Shown piece after piece: positions 10,700 through 19,611 of a DNA stretch of 64,000 bases. The DNA is taken from NCBI GenBank assembly GCA_944323135.1, contig CALURI010000005.1:62001-126000 (forward strand), read 5' to 3'. This DNA comes from Candidatus Gastranaerophilales bacterium (lineage in GTDB: Bacteria; Cyanobacteriota; Vampirovibrionia; Gastranaerophilales; Gastranaerophilaceae). The notes beneath the pieces were generated by a model, which searched no databases, was not told the origin of the DNA, and saw nothing but the letters and a program-made list of their open reading frames with translations. A program made the translations under genes and the position numbers. Position 1 is the stretch's first letter. Each line of letters begins with the position of its first letter.

Positions 10700-11593
10700 A
10701 TGTCTGACATTATTACTGAGTACAGAAACGAGAATACAAAAGATATTGATATTCTCCCAACTATTGAAATCGTTAGAAAAATGAACGAGGAAGATAAACT
10801 CGTTGCACTTGCCGTAGAAGAAGAACAAGAAAATATTGCGCTTGCAATTGACTTGATAGCTAAGCAATTTTTAAAAGGCGGGCGATTAATTTACTTTGGC
10901 GCCGGAACTTCAGGCAGACTTGGAATTTTAGATGCGTCAGAATGTCCTCCGACATTCAGTGTTTCACATGATATGGTTCAAGGTTTTATCTGCGGCGGAG
11001 ACAGAGCAATAAGACATTCAATAGAAGGCGCCGAAGATAATCCTGATCTTGGTTATGAAGATGCAAAAATATTAAATGAAAATGATGTAGCTGTAGTAAT
11101 TTCAGCAAGCGGAAACCCTAAATATTTGATGGGTGTTCTAAAAAGAGCAGAAGAAATCAATTGTAAAACAATAGGTATTACTTGCAATTCTAAAGGAAGA
11201 ATTGCAGAAGAAGCAGGACTTGTTATTTGTGCAGAAGTAGGCCCTGAAGTTATCGCAGGTTCTTCAAGATTGAAAGCCGGAACAGCACAAAAAATGATTT
11301 TAAATATGTTATCAACAGGAGCAATGATTAAGATAGGCAAAACCTATGAAAACTTTATGATTGATTTGCAGCCTGTAAATGAAAAGTTAAAAGACAGGGC
11401 AATAAGAATTGTTGCACAAATTGCAGATGTTTCACACAGCGAAGCTCTTGCAACACTTTTAAAGAGTAATTGGGAAATAAAAACAGCAATTATTTCTATT
11501 ATGATGAAAATAGATATTGATCAGGCAAGATTAGAACTAAAAAAATATGGCGGCGTACTGAGAAAACTCCTTAACGCCGGTCAAACAGTATAG
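10700..11593 (+). CDS. murQ: N-acetylmuramic acid 6-phosphate etherase
   Basis: MurQ cleaves the lactyl ether of MurNAc-6-phosphate to give GlcNAc-6-phosphate, a step in cell-wall recycling. The SIS-domain signatures FGAGTSGRLGILDASECPPT and ISASGNPKYLMG are clear, and 297 residues is normal. It lies 27 bp after ribH with an AAGGGG site. GlcNAc-6-phosphate is the substrate of NagA, and a NagA-like gene is at 50.2 kb, so the window holds two steps of a recycling route. Confidence 0.96.
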   Translation: MSDIITEYRNENTKDIDILPTIEIVRKMNEEDKLVALAVEEEQENIALAIDLIAKQFLKGGRLIYFGAGTSGRLGILDASECPPTFSVSHDMVQGFICGGDRAIRHSIEGAEDNPDLGYEDAKILNENDVAVVISASGNPKYLMGVLKRAEEINCKTIGITCNSKGRIAEEAGLVICAEVGPEVIAGSSRLKAGTAQKMILNMLSTGAMIKIGKTYENFMIDLQPVNEKLKDRAIRIVAQIADVSHSEALATLLKSNWEIKTAIISIMMKIDIDQARLELKKYGGVLRKLLNAGQTV

Positions 11594-11609
11594 AGGAGAG
11601 CTAAAAGAC

Positions 11610-12611
11610 ATGAAATTAACAGTACTTGGTGCAGGATGCTGGGGGTTAACATTAGCCTGGCTTTTGACAAATAATTTTGAAAACATAACTGTCTGGGGCC
11701 GCGAACAGGATATTTCCGAAGATTTAAGAATAAATAAACATACATCAAAACCGCTTGAAGTTCAATTAGATAAAAAAGTAGAAATAACATCTGATTTAAA
11801 AGGTGCAATATCTGATGCTGATATAATTCTTTCAGTTGTTGCAACATCAGGAACACGTGATGTATGCGAAAAATTAAAAGAAGCCGGAATTAAATCGGAA
11901 CAAGTTCTTGTTAACGCTTCAAAAGGTATTGAGCTTCCTTCTTTAATGAGAATGTCTGAAGTTATTAAAGATGTTCTTCCGGAACAGAAACTTGCAATAC
12001 TATCAGGGCCGACACTTGCAAAAGAAGTGCTTGCAGGTCTTCCAACAGCCGCATCAGTTGCGTGTGAAGATATAAAGGTTGCTGAATTTGTACAAAAAGC
12101 TTTAAATGTACCGTCAAAATTCAGACTATATACAAATTCTGATGTAATCGGTGTAGAACTTGGTGGTTCATTAAAAAACGTAATTGCAATAGCCTCAGGC
12201 TTTGCACATACAATGGGACTTGGTGATAATTGTACAGGGACTCTTTTAACTCGTGGAATGGCAGAAATTGTCAGAGTTAGTATTAATCTTGGCGCTAATC
12301 CGTCAACTTTATACGGATTATCAGGTATGGGCGACTTGATTGCCACCTGCTCAAGTCCAATGTCCAGAAACTATACAGTAGGTTCAATGCTTGCTAAAGG
12401 TAAAAAAATAGATGATATTTTAAAAGAATTAGGCTCTGTTGCAGAAGGAGTTAAAACTTCAAAAGCAATTTGTGAACTTGCCAAAAAGCTTGATATTGAA
12501 GTCCCTGTATCTAATGCAATTTATGAAGCAGTTTATACAGACATAACCCCTCAGGCACTTTTAGAAAAACTAATGAACAGAAAGCTTAAAGAAGAAGAAA
12601 GATACGTATAA
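11610..12611 (+). CDS. gpsA: Glycerol-3-phosphate dehydrogenase [NAD(P)+]
   Basis: GpsA reduces dihydroxyacetone phosphate to sn-glycerol-3-phosphate for phospholipid synthesis. The Rossmann motif GAGCWGLTLA (about residues 7-16; commonly GAGSWGTALA), NASKGIE, LSGPTLAKEVLAGLPTA and the catalytic-lysine region ELGGSLKNVIAIASGF are all present. At 333 residues it has the usual length. It is 16 bp after murQ with a GAGGAGAG site and one base before ricT, consistent with one transcript. Confidence 0.96.
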   Translation: MKLTVLGAGCWGLTLAWLLTNNFENITVWGREQDISEDLRINKHTSKPLEVQLDKKVEITSDLKGAISDADIILSVVATSGTRDVCEKLKEAGIKSEQVLVNASKGIELPSLMRMSEVIKDVLPEQKLAILSGPTLAKEVLAGLPTAASVACEDIKVAEFVQKALNVPSKFRLYTNSDVIGVELGGSLKNVIAIASGFAHTMGLGDNCTGTLLTRGMAEIVRVSINLGANPSTLYGLSGMGDLIATCSSPMSRNYTVGSMLAKGKKIDDILKELGSVAEGVKTSKAICELAKKLDIEVPVSNAIYEAVYTDITPQALLEKLMNRKLKEEERYV

Positions 12612-12612
12612 G

Positions 12613-13536
12613 ATGAAATATGCTGTTAAATATTTAAAAAACACATTCTACCCACTTGAAGTTCCAGATACAATTCACATTGAAGATGGTCAAATGGTTC
12701 TTGTTCGTACCGAAAAAGGTGAAGAAGCTTTAAAAGCTTTCATAGTAAATTCTGAAATTGCTAAGTTATGGGAAAAAAGTAATAATAAACCTGAAGCATT
12801 CAAAGTTATCAGAACTCTGTCTCAACGGGATTTGCAAACTTTGGAAGAAATAAAAAAAGAAGAAGTAACTTCATTTTTTAAATGCCAGGCATTAGTCCAG
12901 CAGCATAATTTATCAATGAATCTTGTTCAATGCAGAATTACATTTGACAGAAGAAAAATTACATTTTATTACACAGCACCGGAAAGAGTTGATTTTAGAG
13001 GTTTGCTTAAAGATTTAACTCAAGTATTCACGCGTGTAAGAATTGATTTGCGCCACATCGGAGTGAGAGATGAAACTTCTATTCTTGAAGGAACAGGAGT
13101 TTGCGGCAGACCATTTTGTTGTTCAAGTTTTCTTAGAAAATTCGCTACAATAAATGTAAAACTTGCAAAAGATCAAGGAATGCCGATTGCTCCCGGTAAA
13201 ATTTCGGGGACTTGCGGAAGACTTTTATGTTGCCTTACTTATGAATACTCAAATTATATCGAAGCCGCAAAAGGAATGCCGCCAGTGGGTTCTTCTGTCA
13301 TGACTCCAGACGGACTGGGAAAAGTTTGTTATCTTCAATTTTTGAGCGGGAAAGTAGCCGTAAAAATGGAAGATGGCAAAACAAAAGAATTCCCTAAGAG
13401 TGATATTGAAATGGTTGATGCAGATGTTAATGTCGAAATTGATGTACCTGTATTAAATACATACACAGATGACAACGATAATATTGACATAAGACAATTA
13501 GAAGACGACAAAAACAGTTCAACCGGCAATGTATAA
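12613..13536 (+). CDS. ricT: PSP1-domain protein, RicT/YaaT family
   Basis: This 307-residue protein is related to B. subtilis RicT (YaaT), part of an Fe-S complex that affects RNase Y and mRNA processing. A PSP1 domain covers roughly residues 60-145. The family cysteine cluster is present in GVCGRPFCCSSFL and GTCGRLLCCLTYEY (about residues 156-217). The start directly abuts gpsA. RNase Y (rny) and ymdB are also in this window, at 40-43 kb, which fits a Ric-RNase Y connection but does not prove one. The acidic C-terminal tail is variable in the family. Confidence 0.88.
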   Translation: MKYAVKYLKNTFYPLEVPDTIHIEDGQMVLVRTEKGEEALKAFIVNSEIAKLWEKSNNKPEAFKVIRTLSQRDLQTLEEIKKEEVTSFFKCQALVQQHNLSMNLVQCRITFDRRKITFYYTAPERVDFRGLLKDLTQVFTRVRIDLRHIGVRDETSILEGTGVCGRPFCCSSFLRKFATINVKLAKDQGMPIAPGKISGTCGRLLCCLTYEYSNYIEAAKGMPPVGSSVMTPDGLGKVCYLQFLSGKVAVKMEDGKTKEFPKSDIEMVDADVNVEIDVPVLNTYTDDNDNIDIRQLEDDKNSSTGNV

Positions 13537-13548
13537 AGAAATTATATA

Positions 13549-13770
13549 TTATTCTCCTCTAAGAATCATATACCAAGGTTTTTTAACAAACACAAAATAA
13601 ATCTCGCCATTAGTTAATTTAAGTTCATATCTAAAACAATTTTTACGTTTAGGATCAGGCTTTGTTTCACTAATTTGTGAGACTAATTCATCATTTGTAA
13701 TATGTCTTAATTCTTTTACAGTGATAACTTCCTTATCAACTATTTTCATTAACTCATTATAATCACTCAT
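13549..13770 (-). CDS. Small hypothetical protein (73 aa), probably leaderless
   Basis: This is a 73-residue protein starting MSDYNELMKIVDKEVIT, convergent with ricT. The C-terminal half (FRYELKLTNGEIYFVFVKKP) looks like a small beta-rich domain. I chose the ATG at 13770 because TATAAT (13777-13782) ends exactly six bases before it, which would put the mRNA 5' end at or near the start codon. There is no Shine-Dalgarno. No family is recognised. Confidence 0.6.
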   Translation of the reverse strand: MSDYNELMKIVDKEVITVKELRHITNDELVSQISETKPDPKRKNCFRYELKLTNGEIYFVFVKKPWYMILRGE

Positions 13771-13974
13771 ATAAATATTATAACAAATGTTAATAAATAT
13801 TTCAAGAGTATATATAAGCAACAAAAATTATTCTCGTCAATACTTTCAACAAGGTTACTAATCTGAAACCTTTTAACTACAGTGCAAAGACGTTATATAA
13901 AGAACTCATATCAATTATGAAACAGACAACTCAAGAGTATTACTATACCATTTAGAGGATTTTTAAAATATATA

Positions 13975-14172
13975 TTAGACTTTAATATTCATTTTTCCAC
14001 AAGTATTTGGTACAACTTTTATCCCATTTTCTCTGATATACAGAATACTTTTTTCAAGTATTTTGTCAATTACAGCGTTTGCATTGAATGGCTGTATCAT
14101 AACCATTTCAGAAATAATTTCTGAAGGATTTTTAATAATTCCATAGGGAGTTATTAATTTAGTTATTTTCAT
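13975..14172 (-). CDS. Small hypothetical protein (65 aa)
   Basis: This 65-residue protein begins MKITKLITPYGIIKNPSEI. A consensus AAGGAGG site (14178-14184) lies five bases before the ATG, so it is very probably translated. No membrane segment or known motif is visible. It sits directly downstream of a palindrome-rich interval bounded by copies of the tRNA-Leu 3' end. Function is unknown. Confidence 0.6.
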   Translation of the reverse strand: MKITKLITPYGIIKNPSEIISEMVMIQPFNANAVIDKILEKSILYIRENGIKVVPNTCGKMNIKV

Positions 14173-14187
14173 TTAAACCTCCTTAAC

Positions 14188-14208
14188 AATTGTCGGAGAT
14201 GGGACTTG
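14188..14208. repeat. Partial duplication of the tRNA-Leu 3' end
   Basis: These 21 bases are identical to 14402-14422, the 3' end of the adjacent tRNA-Leu gene including part of the T arm. A duplicated tRNA 3' end is the usual footprint of tRNA-targeted integration. The interval between the copies is 193 bp and codes for nothing recognisable. Confidence 0.7.
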
Positions 14209-14370
14209 CTTCTTTGATTTTACTTTCTCTCGGGCGAATAATTTGTTTCACTTCGTTGTCACAAATTTCGCCCTCACTTACTCGAGTTCGCTCGCTTTGC
14301 TCGACTCAACTCTTTCGTAAAATCCGCAACCCACAAAAACGGATTAAAGCCCTCACCAATCAAGCATATT
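14209..14370. repeat. Palindromic insert between the tRNA-Leu 3'-end copies
   Basis: It holds an 11- to 13-bp stem, GGGCGAA..ATTTGT (14232-14246) with ACAAATTTCGCCC (14261-14273), and an imperfect palindrome GAGTTCGCTCG..GCTCGACTC near 14284-14306. It is more G+C-rich than its surroundings and resembles the stretch at 8.5-8.9 kb. I see no reliable gene in it. Confidence 0.5.
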
Positions 14371-14394
14371 AAAAAAGGATAACATATGTTATCC
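14371..14394 (-). terminator. Terminator for tRNA-Leu
   Basis: GGATAAC (14377-14383) and GTTATCC (14388-14394) form a stem with a 4-base loop. Read on the minus strand it runs into six T (complement of 14371-14376), just downstream of the tRNA 3' end. Confidence 0.8.
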
Positions 14395-14404
14395 CCTTTT
14401 TAAT

Positions 14405-14485
14405 TGTCGGAGATGGGACTTGAACCCACACAGATTGCTCTATACGCACCTGAAACGTACGTGTCTACCATTCCACCACTCCGAC
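14405..14485 (-). tRNA. tRNA-Leu (anticodon CAG)
   Basis: Read on the minus strand, the 7-bp acceptor stem GTCGGAG/CTCCGAC closes the molecule. The D arm is GTGGAATGGTAGACAC-like, and the anticodon stem TACGT/GCGTA encloses the loop TTCAGGT, giving anticodon CAG. A class II variable arm (about TAGAGCAATCTGT) precedes the T arm GTGGGTTCAAGTCCCAT. The discriminator is A, as expected for Leu, and CCA is not encoded. Its 3' end is duplicated about 0.2 kb downstream. Confidence 0.93.
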
Positions 14486-14510
14486 ATTTATTTAATTATC
14501 AAACTTTAGA

Positions 14511-15110
14511 CTATTTTATTTTCTTAAAAAATTCATCAGAAATCAACTGTGAATATTTATTTTTTTCATTAGCTGATATCAAAATTCTTTCTTCACCGTC
14601 TTTGGTATTAGCAACAGATATAATCCCCCCAATATCACCTATAGGAAGCTTTTTTACACGTGCTTCAAATTTTACATAAGGGATTTCTTTGCCGTAAGAA
14701 TTCATTGTTCCATGTTTTGTTACCTTCAAATCATCGACTGTTATAGCTTGGTATTTTATTTTATTAATTGCTCGATGGAGTTTTTCCTCTACATTATCAG
14801 ATTTTATATCTTCAGCAGTTAATATAGTTTTATTTCCGGAATCAACAACAAGCATTTTTTGTCCGGAAGCCTTATGTTCTGCAACAACTGCATTATAACC
14901 CATTATTCCTGCTGCTTTTTCTATTTCAAATTCATCATTAATTTTCGAAAAATCTCCGACTTTTTGAGCTCTTTCCATTACAACATCTTTTGGAGGATTA
15001 AAATAATTTTCAATTAAACCTGCGATTAAATCTTTACCGCCTAACGCTAAAAAGCCTACTGCAGCAAGAGTCAATATTATTGCACGTAAAATATTTTTTA
15101 AACAACCCAT
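14511..15110 (-). CDS. Hypothetical membrane-anchored protein (199 aa)
   Basis: This 199-residue protein has one N-terminal hydrophobic segment (about residues 7-32) followed by a soluble, probably extracytoplasmic alpha/beta domain. No catalytic motif is recognised. An AAGGAT sequence lies about 8 bases before the ATG. It is transcribed divergently from mutS; the two starts are only 38 bp apart, so their promoters overlap. The family is unknown to me. Confidence 0.75.
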   Translation of the reverse strand: MGCLKNILRAIILTLAAVGFLALGGKDLIAGLIENYFNPPKDVVMERAQKVGDFSKINDEFEIEKAAGIMGYNAVVAEHKASGQKMLVVDSGNKTILTAEDIKSDNVEEKLHRAINKIKYQAITVDDLKVTKHGTMNSYGKEIPYVKFEARVKKLPIGDIGGIISVANTKDGEERILISANEKNKYSQLISDEFFKKIK

Positions 15111-15147
15111 GTTGAAATCCTTATCATGTTATACTATTATTATAACT

Positions 15148-17724
15148 ATGAAAAATAATGAAATCAATCTTATCAATACAGCTGATATTAAAGTCGAGGA
15201 GCTAACTCCTGCAATGCAGGAATATTTAAAAATAAAACATCAAAATCCCGATAAAATTTTATTATACAGACTCGGTGATTTTTATGAAACATTTTTCGAA
15301 GATGCAGTTATAATGTCTAAAGAGCTGGAATTAACTCTTACAGGAAGAGAGCAAGGCAAATTTGGAAGGATTCCTCTTGCAGGAATCCCTGCAAAAGCTC
15401 TTAATAATTACCTTGAAAAACTTGTACAAAAAAATTACAAAGTTATTATATGTGACCAACTGGAAGATCCTAAATTTGCAAAAGGGCTTGTAAAAAGAGG
15501 AGTCACAAGAATTGTTACATCAGGGACTCTTACTGAAAGTGATTTTCTACAACAGAATTCAAACAACTATATATGTGCTCTTTTTAAAGATGAAAGAAGC
15601 AGCTTATGGGGATTTTCTTATGCTGACATTTCTACTGGTGAATTTAAAGTCACACAAGCCAATTATGAACTTATTCTTGCTGAATTAACAAGAATTTCTC
15701 CGGCAGAAGTCGTAGGTCCTACAATTCAAGAAGAAATTATGCCATTTCAAATTGTTCCTGATGAAAAGATAAATTTACCGGAAGAAATAACAAAAATTTA
15801 TAATTGTTCAAAAGTTCCTTCAACAGTTTTTGATTTAAATTTTGCAGAAAACAATCTTAAAGCTGTATTTCAGGCAAACAGCTTGGAATCTTTCGGATTT
15901 AACAGATATAAAATAGGATTTAGGGCTGCAGGAGCTTTGCTGGCTTATGTTTGGGAGACTTTAAAAGAAAATATTCCAAAATTTGAAAGAATTGAACCAT
16001 ACGAACTTTCAGAATATATGATTTTAGACGGCAGTACAAGAAAAAATCTTGAATTAACCGAAACTTTAAGAGACAAAAATAAATATGGTTCTCTTTTATG
16101 GTCAATAGATAAAACTAAAACCAATATGGGAGCAAGACTTCTTAAAAATTGGGTATGCCAACCACTAAAACGCGTAGACGATATTTTACAAAGACAAAAT
16201 TGTATAACGGAACTTGTCGAAAAAACTGATGAAAGAATTAATATCTCTAATTTGCTTGAAAAAATTTATGATATCCAAAGACTTGCAACAAGAATGTCTA
16301 ACAGCTCTGCTAATCCTAAAGACTTTTTGAGTTTAAAAGCATCTTTGATGATACTTCCTGATTTGTTAGATGCAACCGAAAATCTGGAATTCAACCCTAT
16401 GGCAAAAGTTGCACAATATAGAGATGAAATTTGTGAATATACATCTTTAATTGACAGAACAATTGCAGAAAACGCATCAGCACTAATAAAAGAAGGCGGA
16501 ATTATTAAAGAAGGAATTTCCGGAGAGCTTGACTATTTCCGAGAACTCTTAACAGGCGGGGAAACCTGGCTTAAAAATTTTGAAGAAACCGAAAAAGAAA
16601 GAACAGGTATAAAATCTTTAAAAATCGGATTTAACAAAGTTTTTGGATACTTTATAGAAATTTCGAACTCATATCTTAACCAAATTCCTGAAGGTTACAT
16701 AAGAAAACAAACTTTAACCAACGGGGAAAGATTTATCACTGAAGAACTAAAAAAACACGAAGATGATGTTCTTTCTGCAAAATTCAAATCAACAGAGCTT
16801 GAATATAAACTATTCTGTGATTTTAGAGAATATTCAAAAGAATTTGTATCAAAAATTAGAGAAATTGCAGATTGTATTGCTCAATGTGATGTTTATACAG
16901 GATTAGCTCAAACGGCAGCAGAAAATAATTACTGCAAACCGATTATTGACGAATCCGATGATTTTATTGTCAAAAACGGACGTCACCCTGTGTTAGAAAA
17001 AATTCTGCCTCTTGGAGAATATGTCGCAAACGATTTGGAATTAAAATGTAATTCAATTAATGCAACTCAGTTTATGATATTAACAGGTCCTAACATGGCC
17101 GGGAAATCCACTTATATGCGTCAAAATGCATTAATTGCGATTTTAGCACAAATTGGATCTTGGGTTCCTGCAGATTTTGCAAAAATTGGATTTATAGATA
17201 AGATATTTACCAGAGTAGGAGCATCTGACGATTTAACTCTCGGACAATCCACATTTATGGTAGAAATGATTGAAACAGCCTGCATTTTAAATTCTGCAAC
17301 AGAAAGAAGCTTTATATTACTTGATGAAATAGGAAGAGGTACAAGTACCTATGACGGAGTGGCAATAGCTTGGTCGGTTGCTGAATATATTGCAACAAAA
17401 ATCAAAGCCAGATGTATTTTCGCAACACATTACCACGAACTAAACGTAATGACAAAAACTTATCCGCAAATAAAAAATTATAGAATTACGATTACAGAAG
17501 AAAACGGAGAAATTGAATTTTTACGTAAAATAGTACAAGGCGGCGCAAGCAAAAGTTATGGTATTCAAGTTGCAAAAATGGCAGGTTTACCACAAGCTGT
17601 TGTTAAGCGCTCACAAGAATTAATGACAAGAATGCAAAGAGATTATTCTAACAACCTTGCAACACGCAAAAAAGTTACAGATGTCCCGACAGTAGATGTT
17701 CCGCAATTAAATCTGTTCAATTAA
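15148..17724 (+). CDS. mutS: DNA mismatch repair protein MutS
   Basis: MutS binds mismatches and small loops and recruits MutL. The mismatch-reading F-x-E motif is in RLGDFYETFFEDA near the N-terminus, and the ATPase Walker A is GPNMAGKST (about residues 650-658), followed by LLDEIGRGTSTYDG and THYHEL. I start it at 15148, giving 858 residues, because the upstream in-frame ATG lies inside the divergent promoter region. No Shine-Dalgarno is present; TATTAT ends seven bases before the ATG, suggesting a leaderless or nearly leaderless mRNA. mutL is not in the window. MutS status matters here because it affects slippage at the long G runs of this genome. Confidence 0.97.
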   Translation: MKNNEINLINTADIKVEELTPAMQEYLKIKHQNPDKILLYRLGDFYETFFEDAVIMSKELELTLTGREQGKFGRIPLAGIPAKALNNYLEKLVQKNYKVIICDQLEDPKFAKGLVKRGVTRIVTSGTLTESDFLQQNSNNYICALFKDERSSLWGFSYADISTGEFKVTQANYELILAELTRISPAEVVGPTIQEEIMPFQIVPDEKINLPEEITKIYNCSKVPSTVFDLNFAENNLKAVFQANSLESFGFNRYKIGFRAAGALLAYVWETLKENIPKFERIEPYELSEYMILDGSTRKNLELTETLRDKNKYGSLLWSIDKTKTNMGARLLKNWVCQPLKRVDDILQRQNCITELVEKTDERINISNLLEKIYDIQRLATRMSNSSANPKDFLSLKASLMILPDLLDATENLEFNPMAKVAQYRDEICEYTSLIDRTIAENASALIKEGGIIKEGISGELDYFRELLTGGETWLKNFEETEKERTGIKSLKIGFNKVFGYFIEISNSYLNQIPEGYIRKQTLTNGERFITEELKKHEDDVLSAKFKSTELEYKLFCDFREYSKEFVSKIREIADCIAQCDVYTGLAQTAAENNYCKPIIDESDDFIVKNGRHPVLEKILPLGEYVANDLELKCNSINATQFMILTGPNMAGKSTYMRQNALIAILAQIGSWVPADFAKIGFIDKIFTRVGASDDLTLGQSTFMVEMIETACILNSATERSFILLDEIGRGTSTYDGVAIAWSVAEYIATKIKARCIFATHYHELNVMTKTYPQIKNYRITITEENGEIEFLRKIVQGGASKSYGIQVAKMAGLPQAVVKRSQELMTRMQRDYSNNLATRKKVTDVPTVDVPQLNLFN

Positions 17725-17734
17725 TCTTGAAACT

Positions 17735-17920
17735 TCAAATAGTAAAAAATTCCAAAAAATCATTATTCATAAGTCCGGGAACTTCTTTACGATCCAAATA
17801 TAACCATACAAGAGGATCTTCAATATTTATGGTTTCATAATCTTTTCCATTATCAGAATCAAAATCAATAGATTTTGATGTTTGATTTTCTGCCTGTAAA
17901 AAATTATCGATATCACTCAT
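17735..17920 (-). CDS. Small acidic hypothetical protein (61 aa)
   Basis: This is a 61-residue acidic protein starting MSDIDNFLQAENQTSK. A GAGG site lies nine bases upstream of the ATG at 17920; a TTG two codons earlier is a less likely start. It is convergent with mutS, with only 10 bp between the stops. No domain is recognised. Confidence 0.5.
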   Translation of the reverse strand: MSDIDNFLQAENQTSKSIDFDSDNGKDYETINIEDPLVWLYLDRKEVPGLMNNDFLEFFTI

Positions 17921-17982
17921 AATCAAATCCTCATTATTTACTTTATAAATAATGATTTTTTAATTAATGTCAATATCGATGA

Positions 17983-19110
17983 TTACGAAATCAATTTCTG
18001 ATAATTCTCGTTATAAAAATCACCAAAACTGTCATTCAAAATTGCTTCACGACATTTTTGAGAAAAATCAACAAGGAATTTTATATTATGAATTGACAAA
18101 AGTGTTGCGGCAGTTGATTCACCACATCTCCAGAGATGTCTTATATATGCTCTTGAATGATTTTTACAAGCATAACAGTTACACCCCTCAACCAAAGGTC
18201 TGTCATCATCATAATATTGCTTTGTTTTAATATTAGATTTTCCGTTTGAAGTAAAGAAAGATCCATGTCTTGCATTTCTTGTCGGCAAAACGCAATCAAA
18301 CATATCAATTCCGCGTTTTATTCCGTCTAATAAATCCTCAGGAGTTCCGACTCCCATTAAATATCTTGGTTTGTTATTCGGCAACAAAGGAGTAGTAAAT
18401 TCAACAAAATGATTCATTATATCTTTCGTTTCCCCCACACTAAGTCCGCCGATTGCATATCCGACAGCATCATAAGAAGATATAACAGCAGCACTTTCTC
18501 GTCTTAAATCATCATAAAAAGCCCCCTGAACAATAGGGAAAAGTGCCTGACGAGGATTAGTTTTAGCTTTAAAACATCTTTCAAGCCAACGATGAGTTCT
18601 TTCCATTGCCTTTTTTGCAGTATCATAATCACAAGGGAAAGGTGCACACTGATCAAATGCCATAATAATATCAGCTCCGATATCCTGTTGAATTTCCATA
18701 GAAACTTCAGGGTTTATAAAATGTTTTTTCCCATCTTTAGGATCCCTAAATTCAACACCGTCTTCCGATATTTTATTTAAATGGCTTAAAGAAAATACCT
18801 GAAATCCGCCGGAATCCGTTAATACAGGTTTATGCCAATTCATCCACTCATGGATTCCGCCAAACTGTTTAATCAACTTATTACCTGCTCTCAAATACAA
18901 ATGGTAAGAATTTGAAAGCATAATTTGTGCACCTGTATCAGCAATCTGTGAAGATGTAAGCGTTTTAACTGCAGAATTAGTTCCGACAGGCATAAAAATC
19001 GGCGTTTTAATCATACCGTGAGGAGTCGTTAAAATTCCGGCTCTTGCGCCTGTCTGTCTGCATTCATGAACTAACTCATATTTAAAATATTCATGTGCGT
19101 TATCTCGCAT
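17983..19110 (-). CDS. tgt: Queuine/7-cyano-7-deazaguanine tRNA-ribosyltransferase
   Basis: Tgt exchanges guanine 34 of GUN-anticodon tRNAs for preQ1, the first tRNA-bound step of queuosine formation. Motifs are TDSGGFQVFSL, IIMAFDQCAPFP, the nucleophile region MFDCVLPTRNARHG and the zinc site CNCYACKNH near the C-terminus. The ATG at 19110 overlaps the ndk stop by 11 bases, and a GAGGA site lies within the end of ndk, indicating translational coupling. 375 residues is a normal length. Confidence 0.96.
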   Translation of the reverse strand: MRDNAHEYFKYELVHECRQTGARAGILTTPHGMIKTPIFMPVGTNSAVKTLTSSQIADTGAQIMLSNSYHLYLRAGNKLIKQFGGIHEWMNWHKPVLTDSGGFQVFSLSHLNKISEDGVEFRDPKDGKKHFINPEVSMEIQQDIGADIIMAFDQCAPFPCDYDTAKKAMERTHRWLERCFKAKTNPRQALFPIVQGAFYDDLRRESAAVISSYDAVGYAIGGLSVGETKDIMNHFVEFTTPLLPNNKPRYLMGVGTPEDLLDGIKRGIDMFDCVLPTRNARHGSFFTSNGKSNIKTKQYYDDDRPLVEGCNCYACKNHSRAYIRHLWRCGESTAATLLSIHNIKFLVDFSQKCREAILNDSFGDFYNENYQKLIS

Positions 19111-19573
19111 CAATATCCTCTGTTACTATTTCCATCATATTTTTGTAATCAGTACAAAGTTCTTCCGGTTTGAAATAAATATTAATTTCTCTTTCTGCAC
19201 TCTCAATACTATCAGAACCATGGATTGTATTATATTCTTTAAGTTGTGCATAATCAGCTCTGATTGAACCCACATCTGCTTCACAAGGATCAGTTGCGCC
19301 CAAAAGATGACGAACACCTTGAACAGCCTTATAACCTTGAAAGACCATCGCAATAATAGGTCCGCTTGTAATATATTTTACAAGATTTGGGTAAAATGGT
19401 TTATTAATATGTTCTTCATAATGTTTTGCAGCTATTTCTTCTGTAACTTGAAGCATCTTCATGCCGATAAGTTTATAACCTTTTTTTTCAAAACGGCTGA
19501 TAATCTCTCCGACACAACCTCTAATAACTCCGTCAGGCTTAATAGCCACAAATGTTCTTTCTTCTGTATGCAT
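19100..19573 (-). CDS. ndk: Nucleoside diphosphate kinase
   Basis: Ndk balances nucleoside triphosphates by ping-pong phosphotransfer through a histidine. The motif NTIHGSDS contains the active-site His, and the N-terminal block RTFVAIKPDGVIRG is typical. Starting at 19573 gives 157 residues and places a GGAGG site five bases upstream; a longer in-frame start lies upstream of that site and is rejected. It probably forms an operon with tgt. Confidence 0.96.
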   Translation of the reverse strand: MHTEERTFVAIKPDGVIRGCVGEIISRFEKKGYKLIGMKMLQVTEEIAAKHYEEHINKPFYPNLVKYITSGPIIAMVFQGYKAVQGVRHLLGATDPCEADVGSIRADYAQLKEYNTIHGSDSIESAEREINIYFKPEELCTDYKNMMEIVTEDIDAR

Positions 19574-19611
19574 AATACCTCCATTCAAGTTTATTTTAGC
19601 ATAAACATAAG

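Noticed and set aside
14190..14372. A 60-residue plus-strand frame across the palindromic insert
   Set aside because: It overlaps the tRNA 3'-end copy and hairpins, has no ribosome site and has no protein-like composition.
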